Below, piece after piece: positions 43,601-49,298 of a stretch of DNA of 64,000 bases. Under the pieces are notes generated by a model. The model did not search any database, had not been told where the DNA came from, and saw only the letters and a list, made by a program, of their open reading frames with translations. Source of the DNA: Chrysemys picta bellii (Eukaryota; Chordata; Testudines; Emydidae). A program made the position numbers and the translations under genes. Numbering within the stretch: position 1 is the stretch's first letter; every line of letters starts with the position of its first letter. Location: NCBI RefSeq assembly GCF_011386835.1, contig NC_088791.1:57679498-57743497 (forward strand). The letters run 5' to 3'.

Positions 43601-45355
43601 TTGGGTGGCCGTATATAGAGTGGAATAAAGCACTGCTGTTACAAACATTCTATTTAATCTACTAGTAAGAAATTTGTATTGCCATACAGCTTTGGAAGTA
43701 CTGCATGGTGAAAGTCATCTGGGAAAAGGTGGAGGCTTTTGTGGAGGCATTTGGGATTGTAGGAGGAGCACACTAGTAAATGTTTCTGTATAAAATTCGT
43801 CAAGGGCCTGATCCACGGCCCACTGAAGTCAATAGAAAGACTCCTACTGACTTCAATGGCTGTTGGGTCAGTGTCCAGGTAGGAGTCAGAGGAGATATGA
43901 CCAAGTCCTGGAGTCATCTGTACAAGTCTGCACCAGCTCAAATAGTTACAAGAAGAGAGAGACTCAAGCCAGATGTGTCAGATGGGGAGGAAAAGGGGGG
44001 AGAGGTCAGTCCCAGAAAGGAAGTCATCAGGTAACAAGTTTCCCAAGGCTACAGGAGAAGGCACTGTCAGAGCCAGGATTACAAATTAGGAGTTCCTGGC
44101 TCTGTCTTGTTTTCAGACAACTAATTTTTCCCAGTACATTGCTCCTTTCCAGACTTCTGTATTCATTGGGACATTTAGCTACTGTGATATAAAACACAAA
44201 TGTACCTTAATGTAACATTTCATCTATATGATAAGATTGCAAGAAAGTCACTTTGTGTGTCATTCTGAAGCCTATTATGTCTGTACAATCAGCATGAAGC
44301 GACGGAAGCAGCTATAAGCATGCTTTGGGGGCTCTTTATGTTCAGAATATTATCAGGTTGAATCATCACTGATTTTGTGGTCTGTTACCATCCAGTTTTT
44401 AAGTTCTCCACCATTTTGACTTTACAAATTATACCTGTGCAGTGTACAATACAGTAAGGCATGTATCTATGCCATGCCAAGAGACCTCGACCATTGCGAT
44501 AGCAGAGATAACTCAACCATCCAGCACCCTTACTCTGCCCTTATTTGCATGCAATAATTTCATTGGTTGTATGAGGGAGACTGCACAGATGGTGGATTAC
44601 TTGGCCCAATTGTCACATCACAGCACACACGCTTATTCAGCACCCGCACAAATCAACACCACTCTCCCAGCACACTCCCCCTAGACACAAATCAACTACC
44701 TAGACAGCAACACAGACAGCATACACAATAACCCCAAATATACACAGCCCCTCACTTGCTTCCCACACATATCCACACAACTCTCCCAAAACAAAACTCA
44801 GACACAAATCAACACAAGCACCCACACAACAACACAACCAGCACACACAATCACCCCAAACATCACTCTGAAGCCTAGAATATTTGTTGAGTCAGTGTGC
44901 AGCAATGGACACAGCTACAAGCATGGTTGAGAGCTCTTTTTGTTCAAAATATCACCAGGTTCAATCATCAATGGGATTTGTGGTCAGTTACTATCCAGTT
45001 TTTAAATTCTCAGTCATTTCTGGCTTTTTTTTACCATGCATGACTTTGTGAATTACACCTGTGCAACAGCCTAGGCTTTCAACTCCTACTTAGTAATAAT
45101 AATAGCCTATTCTGCATGACTGACATTCTTGATTTTCATCTTCCCTAGCATGTCATATACTGTGTGAAGTTTATTGTTTCATACGTAATTCCGGATGTAT
45201 CACAAAAGACGAAGAGCAAGATCAAACGAGAGAAATACTTAACACAGACACTCCTGCATGAGAATCATCTCAAAGTTATGAAAAAAAATATGGGGAAAAT
45301 AGCTGACAGAATCTGGAAAGGAGCAGACGGCACTTTCCGACCTAAATTTGACTAA
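10538..45355 (+). CDS. ANO6: Anoctamin-6 (TMEM16F), 17 spliced coding exons, 5' part outside window
   Basis: Plasma-membrane Ca2+-activated phospholipid scramblase and cation/anion channel; it exposes phosphatidylserine on platelets and other cells and works as a homodimer. Joining exons 10538-10603, 12038-12316, 13005-13118, 14286-14401, 14783-14917, 16966-17071, 17740-17800, 21021-21166, 22878-22955, 26139-26364, 27205-27374, 28239-28336, 31305-31435, 32287-32492, 41061-41263, 41681-41786 and 45149-45355 gives 2448 bases, 815 residues plus stop, in one frame. Adding 96 gives mammalian TMEM16F numbering, so about 96 N-terminal residues are missing upstream. The cytosolic dimerisation domain covers residues 1 to about 190 of the fragment and the ten-helix anoctamin domain the rest. 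Ca2+ ligands are all present: N525 and E528 (TM6), E571 and E574 (TM7), E603 and D607 (TM8). Gate residues F422, Y467 and I516 and the TM5 selectivity Q463 are also kept. The match is to ANO6 rather than ANO3/4/5 in wording throughout. I see no sign of decay. Confidence 0.97.
10604..12037 (+). other. ANO6 intron
   Basis: Holds the MIR at 10795-10985. The rest looks like unique or very old sequence; an open frame of 121 codons on the minus strand near 11208-11573 has no recognisable homology and no splice context. Confidence 0.8.
10795..10985 (+). mobile_element. MIR (CORE-SINE) copy
   Basis: Contains the MIR landmarks gtcactgacttgctctgtgg, cttgggcaaagtcatttaag, ctctgcaaaatggaggtagt and a cacagaggggttggg stretch in order. 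An old, diverged amniote SINE. Confidence 0.75.
12038..12316 (+). CDS. ANO6: ANO6 exon, residues 23-115, dimerisation domain
   Basis: 279 bases, phase 0 at both ends, acceptor ctttag and donor gtaagt. It encodes the cytosolic segment starting [18 protein letters not shown] and containing [20 protein letters not shown] and the family hallmark ATRSRI. It belongs to the anoctamin dimerisation domain that packs against the membrane part. The reading is close to mammalian ANO6 in nearly every residue apart from a short variable piece near [12 protein letters not shown]. Confidence 0.97.
12388..12676. mobile_element. Palindrome-rich MITE, copy A (gtcttcactac termini)
   Basis: Termini gggtatgtcttcactac and gtgtagaccaggcc are inverted. 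Inside are several nested stems built on cgatcgatcc, atcgatttatcgtgtct and cagctacgttattcatgtag. It matches the elements at 30098-30386 (inverted) and 40336-40643. It sits 72 bases after the exon ending at 12316. Confidence 0.85.
13005..13118 (+). CDS. ANO6: ANO6 exon, residues 116-153, dimerisation domain
   Basis: 114 bases, phase 0, acceptor ttttcag, donor gtaagt. It reads [15 protein letters not shown], then [19 protein letters not shown], the conserved cytosolic stretch in which anoctamins announce 'AAFPLH'. The previous exon ends exactly on SRI, so the two join without a gap. Confidence 0.97.
13888..14015. repeat. Imperfect palindromic repeat
   Basis: The stretch gcctgcaactgcttacatgc at the left is matched in reverse complement by gcgtaagtatttgcaagatt at the right, with a centre near ccattattttcaatgag. 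It belongs with the group of small palindromic repeats also seen at 22486, 28536 and 62461. Confidence 0.6.
14286..14401 (+). CDS. ANO6: ANO6 exon, residues 154-192, pre-TM1
   Basis: 116 bases, entering in phase 0 and leaving after two bases of an Arg codon. Acceptor ttttgcag, donor gtgggt. It encodes [20 protein letters not shown] and then [19 protein letters not shown], the amphipathic run into the membrane domain. The N-terminal half is the least conserved part of this region. Confidence 0.96.
14783..14917 (+). CDS. ANO6: ANO6 exon, residues 192-236, TM1
   Basis: 135 bases after a strong cccccccacag acceptor; donor gtatcg. It encodes [19 protein letters not shown] and a hydrophobic helix to residue 227 (TM1), then the first extracellular loop with an NCT glycosylation sequon. 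It leaves two bases of a Ser codon for the next exon. The donor is weaker than its neighbours at positions +4 and +5. Confidence 0.97.
14918..16965 (+). other. ANO6 intron with one MITE
   Basis: The hAT MITE copy 2 at 16606-16902 is the only element I can name. Between 15000 and 16500 the sequence is AT-rich with no exon, ORF or repeat I recognise beyond a short palindromic piece near 15640-15715. Confidence 0.75.
16606..16902 (-). mobile_element. hAT MITE (297 bp), copy 2
   Basis: The same family and the same length as 4595-4891 but inverted. Exact 8-bp target duplication atctacaa at 16598-16605 and 16903-16910. Ends CAGGGGTAGGCAACC and CGACTCCTG. Confidence 0.95.
16966..17071 (+). CDS. ANO6: ANO6 exon, residues 237-272, TM1-TM2 extracellular loop
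   Basis: 106 bases, acceptor tttttag, donor gtaaca. It encodes [19 protein letters not shown], then a second Cys-rich piece and an NLT sequon, ending CESSK. The five cysteines here form the disulfide-bonded extracellular loop typical of the family. A hAT MITE (16606-16902) inserted only 64 bases upstream of this exon. Confidence 0.97.
17740..17800 (+). CDS. ANO6: ANO6 exon, residues 273-293, start of TM2
   Basis: A 61-base exon between tctttacag and gtaagt, reading [20 protein letters not shown] and one base of a Val codon. It carries the outer half of TM2. It is the smallest exon in the window. Confidence 0.96.
18765..18890. repeat. Decayed tandem repeat, unit about 55 bp
   Basis: The block ctcccaccagagag(c/a)tgggg with flanking ccctcccct tracts occurs twice in tandem and a third time in part (cctcctctcccatcagtga). 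Confidence 0.7.
19795..19935. mobile_element. MIR-like fragment
   Basis: Contains gtaagtgacatgcccaaggc, aggattaaaacctagatctc and cagactcccaatca in the order seen in MIR. Diverged. Confidence 0.6.
21021..21166 (+). CDS. ANO6: ANO6 exon, residues 293-341, TM2 end and first intracellular loop
   Basis: 146 bases, acceptor ggttag, donor gtaagg. It encodes [20 protein letters not shown], an acidic loop with [11 protein letters not shown], and ends ITQ. The segment is the long intracellular loop between TM2 and TM3. It is nearly identical to mammalian ANO6 apart from a small change in the Glu-rich stretch (FLEQEEH). Confidence 0.97.
21244..21334. repeat. Short palindromic repeat (gggccagatc...gatctgaccc)
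   Basis: Ends gggccagatcttcaactg and agctgaggatctgaccc are inverted, with ccactgaagtcaatggag at the centre. A similar unit occurs at 41925-42004. Small non-coding MITE or palindromic SINE. Confidence 0.65.
22486..22672. repeat. Large imperfect palindrome (about 190 bp)
   Basis: Left half (tcaaagtgtccactaatttt, then tttcagaagtgctgagcacc) is matched in reverse complement by the right half (gtgggtgcttagcacttctg, then acacccaaaatcagtggaca). A related but more decayed copy is near 28536-28690. It is followed by a T run. It lies about 200 bases before the exon at 22878. Confidence 0.8.
22878..22955 (+). CDS. ANO6: ANO6 exon, residues 342-367, into TM3
   Basis: 78 bases, phase 0 at both ends, acceptor tttccag, donor gtaaaa. 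It encodes [19 protein letters not shown] and the start of TM3 (ISAVLFW). This is the most diverged exon of the membrane part relative to mammals. Confidence 0.95.
24040..25639. mobile_element. Foldback hAT derivative, copy 2, with exact target duplication
   Basis: Termini TAGGGCTGTCAA and TTGACAGCCCTA, flanked by an exact 8-bp duplication attaaaat (24032-24039 and 25640-25647). Left arm about 24040-24615 and right arm about 25066-25639 are inverted copies. The spacer encodes on the minus strand another hAT transposase piece with the hallmark ALDPRFK (frame 24581-24871). Same family as 5333-6717, but complete. All coding remnants carry stops or shifts. Confidence 0.93.
26139..26364 (+). CDS. 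ANO6: ANO6 exon, residues 368-443, TM3 and TM4
   Basis: 226 bases, acceptor ttttcag, donor gtaagt. It carries the rest of TM3 ([19 protein letters not shown]), an extracellular loop with an NGT sequon, and TM4 ([16 protein letters not shown]). F422 of the fragment corresponds to the inner-gate phenylalanine (F518 in TMEM16F numbering). TM4 lines the lipid path of scramblases. Confidence 0.97.
27205..27374 (+). CDS. ANO6: ANO6 exon, residues 443-499, TM5 and selectivity site
   Basis: 170 bases, acceptor actacag, donor gtaaga. It encodes [20 protein letters not shown]5 with [20 protein letters not shown], and a loop ending KYRNEE. Q463 equals Q559, which sets ion selectivity, and Y467 equals the inner-gate Y563. 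The glutamine is the residue that separates TMEM16F from the lysine of the chloride channel TMEM16A. Confidence 0.97.
27375..28238 (+). other. ANO6 intron with a MITE
   Basis: Holds the MITE at 27434-27658. The remaining sequence is without recognisable features. Confidence 0.75.
27434..27658. mobile_element. MITE with gtgtagacaagccc termini, copy B1
   Basis: Begins GGGCCTGATCTACACTA and ends GTGTAGACAAGCCC. Inside is a strong stem, caggggtgtgaaaaat with its complement acacccctgag. A related element is at 60711-60942. 59 bases after the exon ending at 27374. Confidence 0.8.
28239..28336 (+). CDS. ANO6: ANO6 exon, residues 500-532, TM6 with first Ca2+ ligands
   Basis: 98 bases, acceptor cctttag, donor gtaagt. 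It reads [19 protein letters not shown] and then [15 protein letters not shown]516 is the third inner-gate residue; N525 and E528 are the TM6 Ca2+ ligands next to the flexible GG hinge. The reading frame stops two bases into the Pro codon. Confidence 0.97.
30098..30386. mobile_element. Palindrome-rich MITE, copy A2 (inverted)
   Basis: Begins gggtacatctacactac and ends gtgtagacctagcc followed by tta. Its stems (aattcagctacgtgaatagc with its complement; gtcgcgtcccgatgggacgt) match those of 12388-12676 and 40336-40643 in reverse orientation. Confidence 0.85.
31000..31130. repeat. Imperfect palindrome
   Basis: tttacaccagtgcaaagtgg at the left is matched by cccactttgcattactgtaa at the right, centre near acagatcagaatg. 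It lies about 175 bases before the exon at 31305. Confidence 0.75.
31305..31435 (+). CDS. ANO6: ANO6 exon, residues 532-576, TM6-TM7 loop and Ca2+ ligands
   Basis: 131 bases, acceptor ctgatag, donor gtaagt. It encodes [19 protein letters not shown] and then [18 protein letters not shown], followed by YEYLEM at the start of TM7. E571 and E574 are the TM7 Ca2+ ligands (E667 and E670). The middle, RCCSAARS, has diverged from mammals and contains a Cys pair not present in the mammalian sequence as I recall it; it is cytosolic. Confidence 0.95.
32287..32492 (+). CDS. ANO6: ANO6 exon, residues 576-644, TM7-TM8 and last Ca2+ ligands
   Basis: 206 bases, acceptor ttggcag, donor gtaagt. It encodes [20 protein letters not shown], then [15 protein letters not shown] with Ca2+ ligands E603 and D607 (E699 and D703), the TM8-TM9 loop with [13 protein letters not shown], and the start of TM9. 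This is the most conserved exon of the family. Confidence 0.97.
32634..33036. repeat. G-rich dispersed repeat (gttccct...agggaac ends)
   Basis: Begins aatgttccctctaatttttt and ends tatagggaacttaga, short inverted ends. The inside is a run of gggggtt/ggctc/ggggtgcagg modules. A similar opening (agttctctctaagctgggtg) starts the GC-rich block at 50090. Non-coding; the open frames on both strands are composition artefacts. Confidence 0.6.
33105..33789. mobile_element. hAT-like MITE carrying a G-rich minisatellite
   Basis: TAGGGTTACCATA at the left and TATGGTAACCCTA at the right, flanked by an exact 8-bp duplication atcctaag (33097-33104 and 33790-33797). The termini resemble those of 45776-45898. 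The left part folds on itself (acatgtctggctttttgggc against its complement near 33180). Bases about 33210-33550 are a GC-rich array. Long Gly/Pro/Ala frames here are not genes. Confidence 0.93.
33210..33550 (+). repeat. G-rich minisatellite (gctgggccgggg units)
   Basis: Irregular tandem repeats of gctgggccggggg, ccgggccgggg and cagcggt blocks, more than ten units. Every unit has runs of three or more G on the plus strand. Confidence 0.9.
36117..37380 (+). mobile_element. Tx1-like LINE reverse-transcriptase fragment with 15-bp target duplication
   Basis: Encodes a piece of ORF2 of the Tx1 group of L1-clade LINEs: [19 protein letters not shown], then [12 protein letters not shown] and [19 protein letters not shown]. 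The catalytic YADD box is changed to YANN (frame from 36922), and stops interrupt the frame near 36338 and at 36904-36906. Exact repeats acaagggactcaaga lie at 36102-36116 and 37381-37395. Both the 5' and 3' parts of ORF2 are missing and there is no tail. Not functional. Confidence 0.88.
38549..38584. repeat. CA microsatellite
   Basis: About 17 CA units with interruptions (aaaca, ataca). Confidence 0.97.
38790..39040. repeat. Long pyrimidine-rich tract
   Basis: About 250 bases, mostly C and T, in runs such as cttctctccccttccatttt. Followed by no exon; the next exon is 2 kb further on. Confidence 0.7.
39283..39950 (+). mobile_element. CR1-type LINE 3' end
   Basis: The plus strand encodes the C-terminal part of a CR1 reverse-transcriptase polyprotein with stops: [20 protein letters not shown] at the start, then [20 protein letters not shown] and [19 protein letters not shown]. 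The tail reads gtacaggaggtcagactaga, then tgatcacaatggtcccttct, the usual CR1 3' region. It is degenerate. Confidence 0.85.
40336..40643. mobile_element. Palindrome-rich MITE, copy A3, with TTA flanks
   Basis: Begins GGGTACGTCTTCACTACC and ends GTTAGACAAGCCC, flanked by TTA at 40333-40335 and 40644-40646. The 3-bp TTA duplication and G-rich ends suggest the PIF/Harbinger superfamily (inference). Stems include cttcagctacggtatttgcg with its complement. Near its right end is a run of 16 C (40613-40628). Confidence 0.88.
41061..41263 (+). CDS. ANO6: ANO6 exon with GC donor, residues 645-712, TM9 and extracellular loop
   Basis: 203 bases, acceptor aaaatacag. It completes TM9 ([18 protein letters not shown]) and encodes the extracellular TM9-TM10 loop with three sequons (NNT, NES, NQT) ending TTC. 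The only donor that keeps the frame is AG|GCAAGT: Arg is then AG plus A from the next exon, giving [12 protein letters not shown]. The nearby GT at 41268-41269 would put the next exon into a frame with a stop at its third codon. Confidence 0.94.
41264..41680 (+). other. ANO6 GC-AG intron
   Basis: Begins GCAAGT after exon-end CAG and ends gtctttag. The donor matches the strong consensus that GC donors usually show (AG|GCAAGT). See the exon 41061-41263 for the frame argument. Confidence 0.9.
41681..41786 (+). CDS. ANO6: ANO6 exon, residues 712-747, TM10 start
   Basis: 106 bases, acceptor gtctttag, donor gtcagt. It encodes [20 protein letters not shown] followed by [16 protein letters not shown], the end of the extracellular loop and most of TM10. 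Phase matches the GC donor of the preceding exon and the phase-0 terminal exon. Confidence 0.96.
42127..42165. repeat. GT microsatellite
   Basis: Interrupted tg repeat running into cgcacgcgcaca. Confidence 0.9.
44259..45075. repeat. Direct duplication (about 200 bp) around a CA-rich tandem block
   Basis: About 44259-44445 and 44866-45065 are diverged direct copies: ctgaagcctattatgtctgt against ctgaagcctagaatatttgt; atcaggttgaatcatcactg against accaggttcaatcatcaatg; accatccagtttttaagttc against actatccagtttttaaattc. Between them, about 44650-44865, acacaaatcaac, cacacaactctcccaa and caataaccccaaa units repeat imperfectly at about 100 bp. Confidence 0.85.
45149..45355 (+). CDS. ANO6: ANO6 terminal coding exon, residues 748-815 and stop
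   Basis: Acceptor ttccctag. It encodes [19 protein letters not shown], which finishes TM10, then the basic cytosolic tail with [19 protein letters not shown], and stops at TAA 45353-45355. The tail has the same length as in mammals; only the last 20 residues differ much ([12 protein letters not shown]). Confidence 0.96.
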   Translation, partial: HVIYCVKFIVSYVIPDVSQKTKSKIKREKYLTQTLLHENHLKVMKKNMGKIADRIWKGADGTFRPKFD

Positions 45356-45775
45356 GAATTTTACACACAGACAGTACTTAACCGGCTCAGTACTGGTTAC
45401 TAATGGCTAATCAAAATGTTACTAATGGCTAATCAAAAGTTGGGGATTAACTCCCTTTAGCAAATAGTGTCTTGTAACTCTTGCCTATGTCTGGAACATC
45501 ACTGGCTATAGAGGGAAGGACTGGAAAATACAAAACCTTGAGATCCAGTATCACCTGGAAAAAGCGAAATGACGTCTTTAATAGTTTTAACCGGACAGAA
45601 AAAAAAGGCATCTGGTTTTCTCTAGACTGTTGCCTCGTAAGAAGGGGCAGATTCATTCTGAAATGCAGCACAACACCTTCCACTTCATTCAGCCATTGGT
45701 TATTTCATCTGCTGTTCAATTTGCACAAAACCTCAGAAACCAAATCATTTGTATTAAAAACAACACAGCTGCCAT

Positions 45776-45898
45776 TAGGGTGACCAGATGTCCCAATTTT
45801 ATAGGGACAGTCCCGATTTTTGGGTCTTTTTCTTATAGAGGCTCCGATTACCCCCGGTCCCCTGTCCGATTTTTCACATTTGCTGTCTGGTCACCCTA
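45776..45898. mobile_element. Short hAT-like MITE (123 bp) in ANO6 3' UTR
   Basis: TAGGGTGACCAGATGTC at the left and GTCTGGTCACCCTA at the right; exact 8-bp target duplication gctgccat at 45768-45775 and 45899-45906. The termini resemble those of 33105-33789, so the two likely share a transposase source. Confidence 0.95.
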
Positions 45899-46894
45899 GC
45901 TGCCATTGAATGAGTTGTGATCACATGAAGTGGCTGTCATTGGATAATTCAATCACTGGCTATATAATTAAGCTAAGAGGAAAAGCCAAAATCAGAAAGA
46001 GACAGAAGAAAAAAGATGACGACAACTAAACATTAGGATGTTCAGCCATTGCTGTTGCCATGATAAGCCTGTTATGTGCCATACAAGCTAAAAAATGCGC
46101 AGCAGGGATTATACAGATGATAAGGTATTTCAATCAACGTGGTAAGAATGGACTTGAATCACAATGAGAGGAAGCACTGCAAGCCTGCTTCTCCTGTCAT
46201 TGATACCTGCATACGGTCAGTGGCGATTCCCTGCCTTTTTACAGCAGTATGAGGGGAGAATCAGGTGATGTGTCTTTACCCAGTTGATGTACATTAAGTA
46301 GTTCATTTTGCCCATTCTGTTTTGAACCTGTATGCTCTCGGAGGCTTCTTACCTGTAACGAGTGAGCGTTTAAATTCTTGTCACACATTAAATCAATAAT
46401 CCACAGAGGGCTCACTTCTGTATTTCTTTCACAACCAAAACTCCATTCACTTCAGTGGTAGTTTTCAGTGTGCAAGGAATGCAGGGTTGGACCTACTGTG
46501 ATATCCTCAATTCAATCCATCACAAAATAGCATGTGTCAACACAGTAGCCAGGAAATGTGATTTCCAGCGCGGGTAGACAGACACATGCTAGCTGTGCTT
46601 GAGCTAGCAGACTAAAAAGAGCAGTGTGGCCAGAGTAGCTCAGGCTAGCCATGTGAGTACCTACCCATGAGGTTGGACAGCTACCCCGAGCCACCCCAGT
46701 GCCACACGCATCTATGATCATCATGCAAAAAAAATCCATGTTAACCTTAAAGACTCTTTTACAGTACACTGTGTGGGGGGGATATTTACCTAATGAAAAA
46801 GGACAAAATCAGGAGGGAATGGAAGAGAGACCAGCCTGAGAAGGGACCGTGATTTGGCCTTATGTAATTAACCTCACAAGACTTACCACCCATT

Positions 46895-47035
46895 TTATAG
46901 ATGGGGAAACTGTGACACAGAGCAGTTAAGTGCCTTTCCTATGGTCACACAGTGATCTGTGGCAGAGCTGGGATTAACATGCAGGAGCTCCTGGTCCCCA
47001 GTGACCTATTCAATCCACTGGACTTCATCCCTGTA
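46895..47035 (-). mobile_element. MIR-like SINE in ANO6 3' UTR
   Basis: Contains cattttatagatggggaaac, agagcagttaagtgcctttc, ggtcacacagtgatctgtgg and cagagctgggattaa in MIR order (the reverse-complement orientation relative to 10795-10985). Confidence 0.75.
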
Positions 47036-47181
47036 TACCCAAGGGCACGTACTATCTCTTCCTTTTGCTGTCACCTAGCATTATTCTCCTGAACATAGTA
47101 GTCTTAATCCACATCTGGCAATTATTCCTCCTTCAGGATAACATTATGCCAGGAGTGCCTTTGATCCATTATATCATCTAT

Positions 47182-47205
47182 AGAGAGAGAGAGAGAGAGA
47201 GAGAG
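47182..47205. repeat. GA microsatellite
   Basis: Twelve ag units. Confidence 0.97.
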
Positions 47206-47257
47206 TCTTACTTTAAGCACAGTTCAGAATTACAGATAGTGAAAAGTATGGTGCCTT

Positions 47258-47279
47258 AATAAAGAATATCTTAAATAAA
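47258..47279 (+). terminator. Alternative upstream poly(A) signals
   Basis: Two AATAAA hexamers at 47258-47263 and 47274-47279. No GT-rich element follows closely, so this looks weaker than 47846 but could give a shorter 3' UTR of about 1.9 kb. Confidence 0.35.
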
Positions 47280-47588
47280 AAGATACTTAACATTCTGTGC
47301 GGTTTACATAGACTTTATCTACACCTGCTAAAGATGGGATTACTAGGCCTCTCTGAACTTTTGAAGCATAAGAATAAAACATTCAGGAGGGGAAAAACAA
47401 CAGTATTTGTAACTCCTTTAGAAACTAGGTCACTTGAAGAATATTTCACTAGGCTTTTAAAGGGAAAATTAGAATCTGCTTGAAAATATAAATAGGTTTT
47501 TCACTTTTGATGCTGCAAATCACAAACTGTGACATCATCCACTGTGGGCCAAAATTATCTTTGGTATAAATCCAGTGAAGTCAGACCT

Positions 47589-47695
47589 GACAAAGAGCTC
47601 TGTGTAAGTTCAAAAGCTTGACTCTCTCACCAACAGAAGTTGGTTCAGTAAAAGATATTATCCACCCACCTTGTCTCTCTAATAGTCTATTTGAG
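47589..47695 (-). repeat. Dispersed repeat of the 'ccaacagaagttggt' family, fragment
   Basis: gacaaagagctctgtgtaag, caccaacagaagttggttca and ccaccttgtctctctaatag; the same family as 51245, 55003 and 61488. It lies at the distal end of the proposed ANO6 3' UTR. Confidence 0.8.
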
Positions 47696-47845
47696 CAATT
47701 TTATAAACTACATAATGCCAATATTTGTAAGGTTCTTCAGAAGTTGATATGATTTGCCACATAAGAATATACATTTTGTATTTTTGCTAAGAATATTTGC
47801 TATTAATTTCTGAACATTAAGATATTTCGTTATATTTATCATTTT

Positions 47846-47851
47846 AATAAA
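47846..47851 (+). terminator. Candidate ANO6 poly(A) signal (AATAAA)
   Basis: Canonical AATAAA followed within 30 bases by a GT-rich stretch (ccgtgtcttcatttgtgtt), the arrangement of a cleavage site and downstream element. It sits about 2.5 kb after the stop codon. Confidence 0.55.
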
Positions 47852-47870
47852 ATTTATTTTAAAATGCATT

Positions 47871-49298
47871 CCGTGTCTTCATTTGTGTTATCCTTTTTTA
47901 GAAGCAGAACAATAGAGCTGCCACCAAGTACCATTTTTAAATTATTAGAATATCAGCATTGTCTATTTTCTATATTACTGCCCTTTTTCAAGTTCTTGCC
48001 ATGAAGTTGTGCCACTGCTATTGAGAACCATCAGCTTCTTTTCTAAATTCTCTGGATGATGGAATTCCTCCTTTTCCACAGCAGAACTGTGATATGGAGG
48101 GGGGAAATCATTATGCTCTCAAACAAACGTAAGATCTGGGATTCAGTTTATTCCTGCAGGATCAGGCCTATAATGAGCACCCTACTTCCAGGTAATTCAG
48201 CCTTTAGGTTCCTTCTTGGGGCTCCTGCTAGTCCAGGTTTATCCTCTGTCTGGGACTGCACAATCAGCATGAATTATTGTTTGTTACTCCTATACCCCTA
48301 TGTATGGGGTTGGGGTGTTTATTTGACTTAGGCATGTATGTACAATTGGAAACAAATCTACAGATCTTACTGCACTCATGAACTCTTCCTCTTCCCATCA
48401 TCCATTCAAACCTCAAGCCACTTAACTCTCTTATGCCTCTCTAGCCCAACAATATCCTCTTCAGAGGCCTAGGAGAATGGATAGGCTTGAAGGATAAAAG
48501 ATTCTCTGGCCATTTCAGACACAAACTTTGTCTGCACTAGCCTTTTTTTTTTTTTTTATGTTTTCCACACAGCTGCTCTTAAACACCAGTGTAGCTCCAT
48601 GGGGGTTGTAACAGTAGAGCACTAGTTTAGCCGTTTTTACCACTGTGGTGTCTAGCCCTGTATTGAGCAGGCTGACAACCCAGTCATAAAAATGCCAGTC
48701 TACACTGTTGTTCTCACATGGCCAGGTGCTGTGATGACATAAACTCAGCTGATGCTGAGTGCAATTTACAAGCTATGGGTATAGAGGATGTAGCATCATA
48801 TTAGGCCATGTCTATGCTAGGAAAATGGATCTATTTTTAAATGTTAGCTAATGTGTTAATGAGCTTAAATCCTGTTGTAGACAAGTCGAGCCTAGGGCCC
48901 ACACTTTGAGCAGCTCATATGGATTAGCAAGAATAAGTTATTTTGCAGCCCATTGTTAGTTGCTTTTACTGTTAGTAGTTTACCTGCTACCTCCTTCCCT
49001 TTTTGCCATTGTTCGAGTGAATTACTCTTATTTTGCATACCCACTGCATACCAAATTGGCACAAGTTAAGCTGCTTTACCAATTGCACCCATTTTCTAAC
49101 ATACTCCAGCTGTGTAGTTTACTCCACTGTATACCTCACAAGAGAATTTGGCCCAGAGATTGCCATGGGCCTTACACCAATTTACACCAGGTCTGGATTT
49201 TGCCTAATGCTCCAATTGTCATTTCATGTCTGGTAAAAGGGGATGGGGCGTTACTGTAATTCCTCTCAGGAAAGAGAACACGCTTGGTGGCTTTAGAG
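47871..49298. other. Intergenic, no gene seen
   Basis: AT-rich sequence after the proposed ANO6 end. There is a T run near 48543-48559 and a stretch around 48530-48830 with ends (tgtctgcactag, aggccatgtctatgctagg) that resemble MITE termini. Nothing else is recognised. Confidence 0.6.

Larger units (their letters stand above)
41787..45148 (+). other. ANO6 last intron
   Basis: 3.4 kb with the palindromic repeat 41925-42004, a GT repeat 42127-42165, a repeat tail near 43110-43230 and the duplicated block 44259-45075. No other element recognised. Confidence 0.75.
45356..47870 (+). other. Probable ANO6 3' UTR
   Basis: From the stop codon to the first convincing poly(A) signal. It contains a 123-bp hAT-like MITE at 45776-45898, a MIR-like stretch near 46895-47035, a GA microsatellite at 47182-47205 and a turtle-type palindromic repeat fragment near 47589-47695. 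There is no long ORF. The end point is an inference from the signal at 47846; transcript data are needed for the true end. Confidence 0.6.
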
